From positions 75,820 through 139,819 of the forward strand of contig DASPRY010000129.1 of NCBI GenBank assembly GCA_035624215.1: a DNA stretch of 64,000 bases, written 5' to 3'. Shown here piece after piece: positions 48,923 to 57,086 of the stretch. This stretch comes from JAFAGX01 sp035624215 (GTDB taxonomy: Bacteria; Acidobacteriota; Terriglobia; Terriglobales; Acidobacteriaceae). The notes beneath the pieces are model-generated. The model searched no databases and was not told the origin of the DNA. It saw only the letters and a list, made by a program, of their open reading frames with translations. Each line of letters starts with the position of its first letter. Within the stretch, counting starts at the first letter, position 1. Made by a program: the position numbers and the translations under genes.

Positions 48923-49309
48923 ATGCCTCGCAACTGGTCAGATCAAAATATCGAGGATGTCGTGGGCAACCTTCTTCGCGCGGGAGTCACGTTGTCCGCG
49001 ACGGTCGTCTTTGGCGGCGGCTTGGTTTACCTGATCGGGCACGGACGCGCTGCGGTCGATTACCGCCTTTTTCGCGGCGAACCGCCGGAATTGAGAAGTT
49101 TGAGCGGCATCCTGCACAATGCCTTCAGCCGGCATGGCCTGGGAATCATTCAACTGGGACTTGTTTTGTTAATCCTGACACCGGTTGCTCGTGTGGCATT
49201 CTCGATCTGGGCATTCGCCGCCGAGCGTGATCGCATGTATGTGATGTTCACCGGCATCGTGCTAGTCATTCTTCTTTACAGCTTGCTCGGCTCGGGGTCG
49301 GCATTCTAA
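48923..49309 (+). CDS. DUF1634 membrane protein, TSUP partner
   Basis: 128 residues with three membrane helices: VTLSATVVFGGGLVYLIGHG, GIIQLGLVLLILTPVARVAFSIWAF and YVMFTGIVLVILLYSLLG. It starts WSDQNIEDVVGNLLRAGV, as in DUF1634 proteins, which sit beside TSUP exporters in many genomes. The one-base gap to the exporter implies co-translation and probably a complex. The biochemical role is unknown. Confidence 0.87.
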   Translation: MPRNWSDQNIEDVVGNLLRAGVTLSATVVFGGGLVYLIGHGRAAVDYRLFRGEPPELRSLSGILHNAFSRHGLGIIQLGLVLLILTPVARVAFSIWAFAAERDRMYVMFTGIVLVILLYSLLGSGSAF

Positions 49310-49331
49310 ACGGCTGTATGACTCGAACCAC

Positions 49332-50762
49332 CTAACGTCGCAGGCCATTGTCTTCCACCACTCGTGCGGTCATTTCCTCGGGAGGATCACCGCCAGCCAC
49401 CGCCTGAGCCACAATCAGGCGACGCGCCTCGACTCTGAAGCTGGGCAGACGCAGCCAGAACAGTGCGGCGCCCCCAATCGTCGCGACGGCGCCCATGGCC
49501 ACAGTAATCGGAGCACCAAGCCGTTCGGCCAAAGCTCCGGCAAAGAAAGCGCCAAAGGGAGCCATGCCCATAAACATCATCGAGTACACAGCCATCACGC
49601 GCCCACGGAGGTGATCCGGGACCATGACCTGGATCAGGGTGTTTGAGGAAGACATCTGCAGCATCATGCAAAATCCGACTGGCAGCAGGAGGAGAACGGA
49701 GAGTTGGAGATTGCGCGAGAACGAAAACAGAATCAAACTGACTCCAAAACCCGCGCAGGCCAGTGCCACCCAGCGACCCAGGCCACGCACGCCCGTTTTG
49801 GAGGCGAGAGTCAGGGCGCCCAGCAGCGCTCCCAAACCGGTTGCGCCCATTAACAGGCCCAGTGCGCGAGCGCCGCCATGCAAAATGCGATCCGCAAAAA
49901 CCGGCATCAGCACGGTGTATGGCATGGCGACGAAGCTGGCCAGCCCGAGCAGCAACAGAATGGCGCGTATCGGCGCCGTGTGGCGGACAAAACGAAAGCC
50001 TTCGATGATGTGCGCGAGAGGGGAAGCCTGGCCTTCGGCGTGAATGGGCGGAGCAACGCGCATGAGGAAAAGTCCGACGATTACTGCGATGTAGCTGACA
50101 CCGTTCACAAAAAAACACCAGCCCTCACCGATTTTTGCTACCAACACTCCAGCGATCGCGGGGCCGATAATGCGAGCGCCATTGAACATGGACGAATTGA
50201 GGGCGATGGCATTCATCAGATCCTCTTTGCCGACCATATCAACGAGGAAGGACTGCCGGCCGGGGATGTCAAAAGCATTGACAATGCCCAGCAATGCGGC
50301 CAGCACAAAGATGTGCCACACGCGCACCGTTCCCGTCAGGGTCAGGGCAGAGAGAATAAAGGCCAGTATCATTGAAGCGGTCTGAGTCCCTATGACCACC
50401 TTTTGCCGGTTGTAACGATCCGCCACAATACCGCCCAACGGCGCCACCAGGAAAACCGGGAACTGGCTGGCAAATCCCACCGAGCCCAGCAACAACGAAG
50501 ACCCGGTCAGCCGATAAACCAGCCAGGCCTGGGCCACGCTCTGCATCCAGGTGCCAATTAGTGAAATCAACTGCCCGCTGAAAAAAAGTTGGAAGTTGCG
50601 ATGGCGTAACGCCCGCAAGGTCGCAGGCAAGCCGATTTTCTCGGCCTCGGAGTCGGTTCCACGCTCGGCGGGAATTGTTTTGGCTGGCAGTTTCAAACTA
50701 TATAGGATAGCAAGGCTGATCCATTGAGTTAGCACGTGTTCCGGGCAATTCGCCTTTGTCAT
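49332..50762 (-). CDS. MFS transporter (EntS/MFS_3-like)
   Basis: 476 residues from ATG 50762; TTG 50696 would give 454, which fits the family better because the first helix (LFFSGQLISLIGTWMQSVAQAWLV) starts about 45 residues later. Twelve helices, with the MFS loop GGIVADRYNRQKVVIGTQ between helices 2 and 3 and a repeat-like LRGRVMAVYSMMFMGMAPFGAF in the second half. Drug or siderophore efflux is the general family role. Convergent with the DUF1634 gene and divergent from the sugar transporter. Confidence 0.85.
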   Translation of the reverse strand: MTKANCPEHVLTQWISLAILYSLKLPAKTIPAERGTDSEAEKIGLPATLRALRHRNFQLFFSGQLISLIGTWMQSVAQAWLVYRLTGSSLLLGSVGFASQFPVFLVAPLGGIVADRYNRQKVVIGTQTASMILAFILSALTLTGTVRVWHIFVLAALLGIVNAFDIPGRQSFLVDMVGKEDLMNAIALNSSMFNGARIIGPAIAGVLVAKIGEGWCFFVNGVSYIAVIVGLFLMRVAPPIHAEGQASPLAHIIEGFRFVRHTAPIRAILLLLGLASFVAMPYTVLMPVFADRILHGGARALGLLMGATGLGALLGALTLASKTGVRGLGRWVALACAGFGVSLILFSFSRNLQLSVLLLLPVGFCMMLQMSSSNTLIQVMVPDHLRGRVMAVYSMMFMGMAPFGAFFAGALAERLGAPITVAMGAVATIGGAALFWLRLPSFRVEARRLIVAQAVAGGDPPEEMTARVVEDNGLRR

Positions 50763-50903
50763 CGGGATGAATGCGTCAGTCCGACAGATGTGCCCCGACT
50801 CGATGCGGAAAAAACCGGAGCATGTGCTGAGCAGGAGCCTGCCGGGGGTTAGCGTTTCTAGCAATCTTCTCTTTTGGTCCGCAGTGTTACATTGAATGAC
50901 TAA

Positions 50904-52268
50904 ATGGCTATGGCAAATGCACAATCCGGGAAACTGGAGCAGGCCGCCTCGGCAGGATACGGCAGCGCGCTGGCGGTGGTCACGACGCTGTTCTTCATGT
51001 GGGGTTCGCTCACCTCGCTGAATGACGTTTTGATTCCATATGCGCAGCATGTTTTCGACATTAGGCTTGCCGCCAGCATGCTTATACAAACCGCGTTCTT
51101 TTCGGCATATTTTGTTTTCTCAATCCCGGCATCGAGAATCATCGATTGGATTGGATACAAGAACGCAATCATAGTTGGCCTGTTCACGATGGTTGCCGCT
51201 TGTTTGGGCTTTTATCCGGCGGCGAAAATTCCTTCGTTTCCTTTTTTTCTGGCTGCCCTGATTGTTCTGGCAACAGGGATCACGATTCTGCAGGTGGCCG
51301 CAAACCCTTACGTGGCGGTATTGGGAAAGCCAGAGACCGCATCGAGCCGGCTGAATCTGACCCAGGCGTTCAATTCTTTGGGTACAGCGATCTTTCCGTG
51401 GATTGGGGCGCACCTGATTCTTGGCACCACGGCTACCGCGCTCTCGCAAGGAGCGGCGCAAGAGGCTAATGCGGTGATCAGGTTGTATGTGTACTTTTTT
51501 GCGACGGCCCTCACGATTTTGGCGATCGCAATCGGCCTGTTTCATTTGCCGGAGATTCCTTCCGCAGAACGTGCGCTTGGCACGAAGATCAGCGACTCAG
51601 TGTGGAAGCATCCCAACCTTGTCTATGGCGCCATTGGAATCTTTATTTATGTGGGCGCCGAGGTGGCGATCGGAAGTTCGATTGCGAATTACCTGGCCTT
51701 GGACAACATTGGCCACTTGATTTCTCCCTCTGCTATTCCCGACGCTGCTGCCCGTTATCGGTCCGCTCTGGGGCTGGCGGCTCGTTATATATCCGTGTAT
51801 TGGCTTGGCGCTATGATCGGGCGCTTTATCGGGTCGGGGCTGCTGCAGAAAATCAAATCAGGGAAACTGCTTGCTTTCTGTTCCGTTATCGCTGCGCTGC
51901 TTGTTAGCCTTTCGGTCTTCACCAGCGGCCATTTCGCCATGTGGTCTATCCTCATGGTGGGGTTGTTTAACTCGATCATGTTCCCCTGTATTTTCACCAT
52001 GGGGATTGCGGAGCTCGGGCCTCTTACCGGCGACGGTTCCGGGATTTTGAACATGGCAATTGTTGGGGGCGCCATTATTCCCTGGATCGTGGGCCGGATA
52101 GCCGACTTTATCAACCACAGTTATTATCCCGCTCTGAGCCAGGGCGAGACCAGTTGGGGCCAAGGCATCCACTTTAGCCTGATTCTTCCGGCGCTTTGCT
52201 ATCTATATATTCTGTTCTTCGCAGTAAGCGGATCGAGGCCGAACAGCGAGCGCTATGCCAAATCCTGA
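50904..52268 (+). CDS. FHS-family sugar:proton symporter (FucP/GluP-like)
   Basis: 454 residues, twelve helices. ALAVVTTLFFMWGSLTSLNDVLIPY and QTAFFSAYFVFSIPASRIIDWIGYKN are typical of the fucose/glucose-galactose symporters, as is VLATGITILQVAANPYVAVLG and the following SRLNLTQAFNSLGT. Imports L-fucose, glucose, galactose or a related sugar with protons across the inner membrane. ATG 50904 is followed by a second in-frame ATG two codons later. No catabolic genes adjoin. Confidence 0.88.
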   Translation: MAMANAQSGKLEQAASAGYGSALAVVTTLFFMWGSLTSLNDVLIPYAQHVFDIRLAASMLIQTAFFSAYFVFSIPASRIIDWIGYKNAIIVGLFTMVAACLGFYPAAKIPSFPFFLAALIVLATGITILQVAANPYVAVLGKPETASSRLNLTQAFNSLGTAIFPWIGAHLILGTTATALSQGAAQEANAVIRLYVYFFATALTILAIAIGLFHLPEIPSAERALGTKISDSVWKHPNLVYGAIGIFIYVGAEVAIGSSIANYLALDNIGHLISPSAIPDAAARYRSALGLAARYISVYWLGAMIGRFIGSGLLQKIKSGKLLAFCSVIAALLVSLSVFTSGHFAMWSILMVGLFNSIMFPCIFTMGIAELGPLTGDGSGILNMAIVGGAIIPWIVGRIADFINHSYYPALSQGETSWGQGIHFSLILPALCYLYILFFAVSGSRPNSERYAKS

Positions 52269-52329
52269 GATACCGCTCCAGCAAGCTTGCATCATTGGCC
52301 AGAGCTGACTCTACCTCGATTTGCTCCCT

Positions 52330-52746
52330 CTAAAACCAGGTTCGCGAGCGGTAGGCACGGTAATCTTCGCCAAACTTTGCTTCGAGCACGCGGCTCTCCG
52401 CGCGGATTCGCCAGATCTGTAGCGGAATCACGGCTGCGAAGATTAATAGCCAGAGCGGCCTAGCTAACAAAAGGATATAGCCGATGAGAAAACCTGAGCC
52501 AAACAGGTAAATGGGGTTGCGTATCCTGGAATAAATTCCGTGCGTGACCAATTGCTTTGCCTGGGCGGTTACTGTGAGCGACTTTCCGAGTTGGAATCGC
52601 GCAACCGTCCAGAGAACGAAGCTTACAGTCGCCAAGCATAAGCCAAGCACTCTCGACGCCGTCCACGTCGAGGGCGAGAATTCCCATCCGGCGTACGCCG
52701 CAGCCGCGCCCGCGATCACCGTAAGCAAGATGTTTTGGGCAATCAT
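52330..52746 (-). CDS. isoprenylcysteine carboxyl methyltransferase-family membrane protein
   Basis: 138 residues from ATG 52746 (GTG 52764 possible), with three to four hydrophobic helices. The SAM-binding C-terminal motif of the ICMT/PEMT family is present: TAQAKQLVTHGIYSRIRNPIYLFGSGFLIGY (with the RNPxY core) and ESRVLEAKFGEDYRAYRSRTWF (with the E..L...FG..Y..Y end). The bacterial substrate is unknown. Convergent with the sugar transporter. Confidence 0.86.
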   Translation of the reverse strand: MIAQNILLTVIAGAAAAYAGWEFSPSTWTASRVLGLCLATVSFVLWTVARFQLGKSLTVTAQAKQLVTHGIYSRIRNPIYLFGSGFLIGYILLLARPLWLLIFAAVIPLQIWRIRAESRVLEAKFGEDYRAYRSRTWF

Positions 52747-52896
52747 AGAGGACTCACCGCCCAAAAACCGCGGAGTTGATTTCGCGCAAGCCTGCTGGGT
52801 GAGTGTGTAGATTCTGGGACCGGCGAGGCCAGTGATGGCATAGCGCCGAGGAACTATATCAAAGGTTCACGCGAAAACTGTAGAGTCGCGCGCGTA

Positions 52897-53952
52897 TTAG
52901 CGAAGATTGCTGCGGCTGGCCAGTTGGATAGAATCCAGGGCGGCCTGTGCCTTGCTTTGGATTGGCCCGGGCAGAGTGGCATATCCGAGTCCTCGCGCTA
53001 CGGTTTGACCGTCGGCGAGAGCCCAATCCAGGAACTGCTTTAATGCGCCGATCCGCTCGGCAGACAGACCAGAAGTCGGGAGATAAATCCAGGTGAAGCT
53101 GGTAATGGGATAGGCATCTGGACCGGGCGCATTAACCAGCGACACGCGGAAGTCTCCTGAAATCGATGTTGCCAGGCTCTTGCACGCGGCGGTGATACTA
53201 GCGGAGCTAGCTTTGACGAATTGTCCGGCGGCGTTCTGGACCGCGCCGTAACCGATGTCTGAGCGTTTGGCAAAATTCAACTCCACGTACCCGATTGCCC
53301 CCGGGATAGCAGCAACTTTAGCGACCATATCTTCGCCGCGGTTAGCATCAACGCCAACCGGCCAATTCGGCGACGGGCTCTTTCCGATCTGTGCGCGGAA
53401 TTCCGGACTGCTTTTCGACAGGAAGTCGGTCAGGATGTAGTTGGATCCTTTGCCTGGCGTGCGGTGAACAACCGCAATCTGCAGATCGGGCAGCTTGATT
53501 CTGGGATTCAGCCTGGCGATCCGCGGGTCTTTCCAATTGGTGATCGTGCCCATGAAAATGTGGGCCAGCACCTCGCCCGAAAAATTGACCTCAGGGTTCC
53601 CCGGCAGGTTATAAATAGGGACGATGCCCACCAGAACCGTGGGAATCTGGATAAGCGGAGTCTTGGCGCTTTGCAATTGTTCGGGTGTAAGCGGAATCTC
53701 GCCGGCAGCGAAATCTCCCGAACCGGTACTGATCTGGTGAATTCCTTCCACTGTGCTCATCGAGAGATAGCGCACTTGGATGTGGGAATCCTTCCTGTTA
53801 AACTCGTCCGTCCATACCGAGTACAGTGGTGTTGGAACATTCGATCCGGACCCGACGAGGGAAACCGCACTTTGTGCTTGTGCAGGTGGCAGTGACCAAA
53901 CTGTGGCCGCGAAAACAGCACAGCATGCGGCAAAATATCGCGTTCCATTCAT
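52897..53952 (-). CDS. PstS-like periplasmic phosphate-binding protein
   Basis: 351 residues from ATG 53952 (AGGA seven bases upstream), with a signal peptide (FAACCAVFAATVWSLPPAQA). The PBP-like fold shows SLVGSGSNVPTPLYSVWTDEFNR, YLSMSTVEGIHQISTGSGDFAAGE, VHRTPGKGSNYILTDFLSK and PGAIGYVELNFA, all as in PstS. The phosphate-binding Ser/Thr loop is slightly changed (STVEG). No pstCAB or phoU is adjacent. May be an alternative phosphate or oxyanion binding protein, or serve in signalling. Confidence 0.84.
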   Translation of the reverse strand: MNGTRYFAACCAVFAATVWSLPPAQAQSAVSLVGSGSNVPTPLYSVWTDEFNRKDSHIQVRYLSMSTVEGIHQISTGSGDFAAGEIPLTPEQLQSAKTPLIQIPTVLVGIVPIYNLPGNPEVNFSGEVLAHIFMGTITNWKDPRIARLNPRIKLPDLQIAVVHRTPGKGSNYILTDFLSKSSPEFRAQIGKSPSPNWPVGVDANRGEDMVAKVAAIPGAIGYVELNFAKRSDIGYGAVQNAAGQFVKASSASITAACKSLATSISGDFRVSLVNAPGPDAYPITSFTWIYLPTSGLSAERIGALKQFLDWALADGQTVARGLGYATLPGPIQSKAQAALDSIQLASRSNLR

Positions 53953-53988
53953 GGCAGCGTCCTGTGAAAAACTTGGCGCACACATTTT

Positions 53989-54654
53989 ATGAACACTTCT
54001 GAGCCGTTGTCTTGTTACGGATGTAATCGCACTGTCCCGAAGTGCTCTCTTCTCCAGTGCGGAACCGACAAAGCTTGGTGGTTACCTTCGTTTTTCGGCA
54101 TCGGGTGTGCGCCGCTCCGGTGGATTCTGACCATCGTTGATGGGGCTGCCGAAATTTCTGCCGTTGTTGGACGTAAACGAACGGAGTACTGCCGAAGCCG
54201 CGTCCGACTTGCATTATTGCTGGCCTTTCTCGCACTGATCGAGCCTGCTATGGCCCAAAAAAACGACAGCGGCGGCGAAATGTCACCCCAACTCAAAGCC
54301 ATGTTCGAAGCCAAGGTCAAGGCGGAATGGGAGGCTTTAAAAAACAAAGATAAGAAGACATACGGCGACCTGTTGGCAGACGATTACCAGGGTGTGGAAG
54401 TCGATGGCAAAGGAGAACGGACTAAGATCCAGGCGATCAACGAACTGCCTGAAGGGAACATCGTAAATTACACGCTTTGGGGATTTAAGGAGATGGCTCT
54501 GGGACCAGATTCGGCATTTGTGATCTACGAGGTAACCATGCAGTTCCCTCCCAAGTCAGTTCTGCGCTACTCCAGGGTTTATGTCAGCGAGCTTTGGGTG
54601 AAACGGGCGGGGGAGTGGAGAGAGCTTCACTACCAGGAGACTCACGTCAAATAA
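53989..54654 (+). CDS. secreted NTF2/DUF4440-like protein
   Basis: 221 residues from ATG 53989, the only regular start, but the first 65 residues (CYGCNRTVPKCSLLQCG) look unlike coding text. The recognisable protein begins with a signal peptide (RLALLLAFLALIEPAMAQ) and continues as a small SnoaL/DUF4440-type domain: MFEAKVKAEWEALKNKDKKTYGDLLADDYQGVEVDG, SAFVIYEVTMQF and SELWVKRAGEWRELHYQETHV. The true start may be a rare codon or may have been changed by mutation. Role unknown. Confidence 0.62.
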   Translation: MNTSEPLSCYGCNRTVPKCSLLQCGTDKAWWLPSFFGIGCAPLRWILTIVDGAAEISAVVGRKRTEYCRSRVRLALLLAFLALIEPAMAQKNDSGGEMSPQLKAMFEAKVKAEWEALKNKDKKTYGDLLADDYQGVEVDGKGERTKIQAINELPEGNIVNYTLWGFKEMALGPDSAFVIYEVTMQFPPKSVLRYSRVYVSELWVKRAGEWRELHYQETHVK

Positions 54655-54669
54655 TCTGGCAGCTTAGGG

Positions 54670-54683
54670 TTATGTGCGCATAA
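54670..54683. promoter_or_regulatory. candidate Crp/Fnr-type operator (autoregulation?)
   Basis: The inverted repeat TTATG-N4-CATAA (extended by one more paired base on each side) has the 14-base symmetry of FNR-family sites but not their TTGAT sequence. It lies 66 bases before the Crp/Fnr start. Confidence 0.35.
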
Positions 54684-54748
54684 CGTGCGCCAGCGGTGGT
54701 GCGCAAATTGCCAGGAATGGTGATATATTCCGTAACAAGGGGAGGGTT

Positions 54749-55465
54749 ATGAGCTCGCCCTACGGGCTGCAACTCGCCGAAAACTGCCTCATTTGCAAGC
54801 TGCGTCATTCGGGTTTTTTCTGCGAACTCCCCAAGGGTCCTCTTGAGGACCTGGAGAAAATCAAGTACGCGAGCGCCTTTCCTCAGGGCGCTGTTTTGTT
54901 CCTGGAGGGACAACCGGCGCGCGGCGCTTACATCGTCTGCGCGGGACGGGTGAAACTTTCCACCACTTCGCGCGAAGGAAAAACCCTGATATTGCGGATT
55001 GCGCAGGCCGGCGAGGTCCTGGGCTTGCACGCTACCGTATCCGGGAAACCCTATGAGCTGACCGCGGAGACTCTCCAACCCTGCCAACTGGATTTCATCA
55101 AGCGCGAAGATTTCCTGCATTTTTTGCAGAATCATGCCGATGCATGCCTAAACGCTGCCCAGCATCTGAGCCAGAATTGTCAGGACGCATACGAGATGAT
55201 TCGCTCTCTTGGGCTCTCGCACTCTGTTTCAGAGAAGGTGGCGCGCTTGCTGCTGGAATGGGCCGCCGATGGCGAAGACACCAAAGACGGGATTCGGATA
55301 AAAGTCTCGCTCACCCACGAGGAAATGGCGCAGCTGGTGGGTACCTCACGCGAAACGGTCACACGCGTTCTGGGGGAATTCCGCGAGAAGCATCTGGCTC
55401 AGTTGCGTGGGTCCACGCTGATGATCCAGAACAAGGCCGGCCTGGAGAAACTTATTGGCGCCTGA
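54749..55465 (+). CDS. Crp/Fnr family transcriptional regulator with FNR-like cysteines
   Basis: 238 residues from ATG 54749 (GGGAGGG upstream). The N-terminal extension carries Cys13, Cys16 and Cys25, and a further Cys112 (LQPCQLDF) aligns with the fourth cluster ligand of E. coli FNR (Cys122), so an oxygen-labile 4Fe-4S cluster is plausible although the spacing differs (C-x2-C-x8-C). The beta roll and long dimer helix follow. The C-terminal HTH (HEEMAQLVGTSRETVTRVLGEF) has the RE...R pattern of CRP, which reads TGTGA, rather than FNR's E..SR. A matching palindrome stands at the cydA promoter. Single gene. Confidence 0.85.
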   Translation: MSSPYGLQLAENCLICKLRHSGFFCELPKGPLEDLEKIKYASAFPQGAVLFLEGQPARGAYIVCAGRVKLSTTSREGKTLILRIAQAGEVLGLHATVSGKPYELTAETLQPCQLDFIKREDFLHFLQNHADACLNAAQHLSQNCQDAYEMIRSLGLSHSVSEKVARLLLEWAADGEDTKDGIRIKVSLTHEEMAQLVGTSRETVTRVLGEFREKHLAQLRGSTLMIQNKAGLEKLIGA

Positions 55466-55531
55466 ATTGTTTGTCGCGCGCCCAGCTCCCGCCAACATCG
55501 CATTTTGCCTTTCCTTCTCTAGAATCAGAAC

Positions 55532-56962
55532 ATGCCCCAGATCATCTTCTTGTCGGCTGCTTGTATGGCGGACCAGATACGTACGAAAAAGCTTTCCTCA
55601 CTCGAACTGATCAAAGCTCATCTGGCTCGCATCGAGAAGTTGAACCCGGCGCTGAACGCATTCGCGCAAGTTGATAGCGATGGTGCGCTCGATCAGGCCC
55701 GCAGCGCAGATGAAGCGATAAACCGGAACCTGGAGCTTGGACCTCTACATGGAGTTCCGCTGAGCATAAAGAGTTCGATCGAGGTGAAAGGTCTACGCTG
55801 CGAAGCAGGAAGCAGGCTTCGAACCGGAGTTGTCGCGAGCAAAGATGCCTTGCTAGTCTCACGCTTGCGCGATGCGGGCGCGGTGATTCTCGGGACGAGT
55901 AACACGCCCGAGTTGCTGATGGCGTGGGAGACCGACAACCTGCTCTATGGACGCGCGAACAATCCTTGGGATTTGACGCGCACTCCCGGAGGTTCCAGCG
56001 GCGGCGAAGGCGCAGCGATCGCCAGCGGGTGCTCCGCCGGCGGCGTGGGCAGCGATGGCGGCGGCTCCATTCGTATTCCGGCGCATTTTTGCGGCATTTG
56101 CGGCCTGAAGCCGACTCCGGGGCGAATCCCGGCGGTCAGCCACTTTCCCCCTTCACTCGGCCCTTTTGCTTTGCTGGGTGTGGTTGGACCGATGGCTCGC
56201 ACTGTCCCCGACTTGAAATTGCTGTTCGAGGTCATGCAAGGAAGGGACGAAGGCGATTTGTCGACTGCTGCCGTTCCAGTTCGCTGGCCAAGTCTCCTGG
56301 AGTTGAGGAAACTTCGCATCGGCTATTTCGAAGATGATGGCCGGACCCCAGTTACGCAGGAGACGCGAGCGGCAGTGCGCGATGCAGCTCAGGCGCTGAA
56401 ACGTGCCGGATTTGATGTGCGGCCTTTTAGTCCGGAAGGCTTGGAGGAAGCTGGACGGCTGTGGTGGCAGCTCTTCGGAGTCGCCGGCGCAATGGTGCTC
56501 CGGCCGATGACGGAGGGAAGGGAGGCCGAGCTGAGCCCGATCCTCACAGAATTTCTTAGGATAGCTGGTGAGCGGCCGCATACGGCTGAGGCACTTCTCG
56601 ATGCCTGGCTTGCACGCGATCGTCTGCGCGCGCAAATCTTTGAGCAGATGCGCGAATATCCGCTTCTTCTCTGTCCGGTAGCTTCGATTCCGGCATTTCG
56701 TCACGGCGAACGCAGTTGGATAATTGACGGCAAGGCCGTGAAGTACCTCGATGCGTGGAGTTATTGCGAGTGGTTCAACCTGCTCGGGATGCCAGCCGTA
56801 GCTGTTCCTTTTGCCAGATCAGCAGAAGGTTTGCCTATCGGAGTGCAGATTTCGACACGTCCGTGGGAAGAAGAGGTCGCGTTGAGCGTGGCCGAAATTC
56901 TCGAAAAAGAATGCGGCGGGTGGAAAGCGCCACCAACAGGGCTTCTGCCGTTTCACGACTAG
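55532..56962 (+). CDS. amidase signature family hydrolase
   Basis: 476 residues. The Ser-cisSer-Lys triad is complete: Lys80 in LSIKSS, cis-Ser155 in GGSSGGEG and nucleophile Ser179 in DGGGSIRIPAHFCG. The C-terminal part shows LLCPVASIPAFRHGE and NLLGMPAVAVPFARS. Hydrolyses an amide, possibly a fatty-acid or aryl amide; not GatA, since gatB and gatC are absent and the sequence is of the general amidase type. It follows the Crp/Fnr gene by 66 bases. Confidence 0.9.
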   Translation: MPQIIFLSAACMADQIRTKKLSSLELIKAHLARIEKLNPALNAFAQVDSDGALDQARSADEAINRNLELGPLHGVPLSIKSSIEVKGLRCEAGSRLRTGVVASKDALLVSRLRDAGAVILGTSNTPELLMAWETDNLLYGRANNPWDLTRTPGGSSGGEGAAIASGCSAGGVGSDGGGSIRIPAHFCGICGLKPTPGRIPAVSHFPPSLGPFALLGVVGPMARTVPDLKLLFEVMQGRDEGDLSTAAVPVRWPSLLELRKLRIGYFEDDGRTPVTQETRAAVRDAAQALKRAGFDVRPFSPEGLEEAGRLWWQLFGVAGAMVLRPMTEGREAELSPILTEFLRIAGERPHTAEALLDAWLARDRLRAQIFEQMREYPLLLCPVASIPAFRHGERSWIIDGKAVKYLDAWSYCEWFNLLGMPAVAVPFARSAEGLPIGVQISTRPWEEEVALSVAEILEKECGGWKAPPTGLLPFHD

Positions 56963-57086
56963 TGGCGGAAAAGATGTCCGCGTGCTAGTAACGTTTTTAT
57001 ACTATTTCGATACTCACCCGAAACGGTAACCTGTACGACGCAGGATTCGAGAACCGACCCCATGGGGTGTCGGGCGCCGCTTTCCC

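Noticed and set aside
57025..57075. A GGTTCTCGAATCC-like stretch on the minus strand suggesting a tRNA T-arm
   Set aside because: The T-loop does not fit the GTTCRANYC pattern, and no acceptor, D or anticodon arms could be placed around it.
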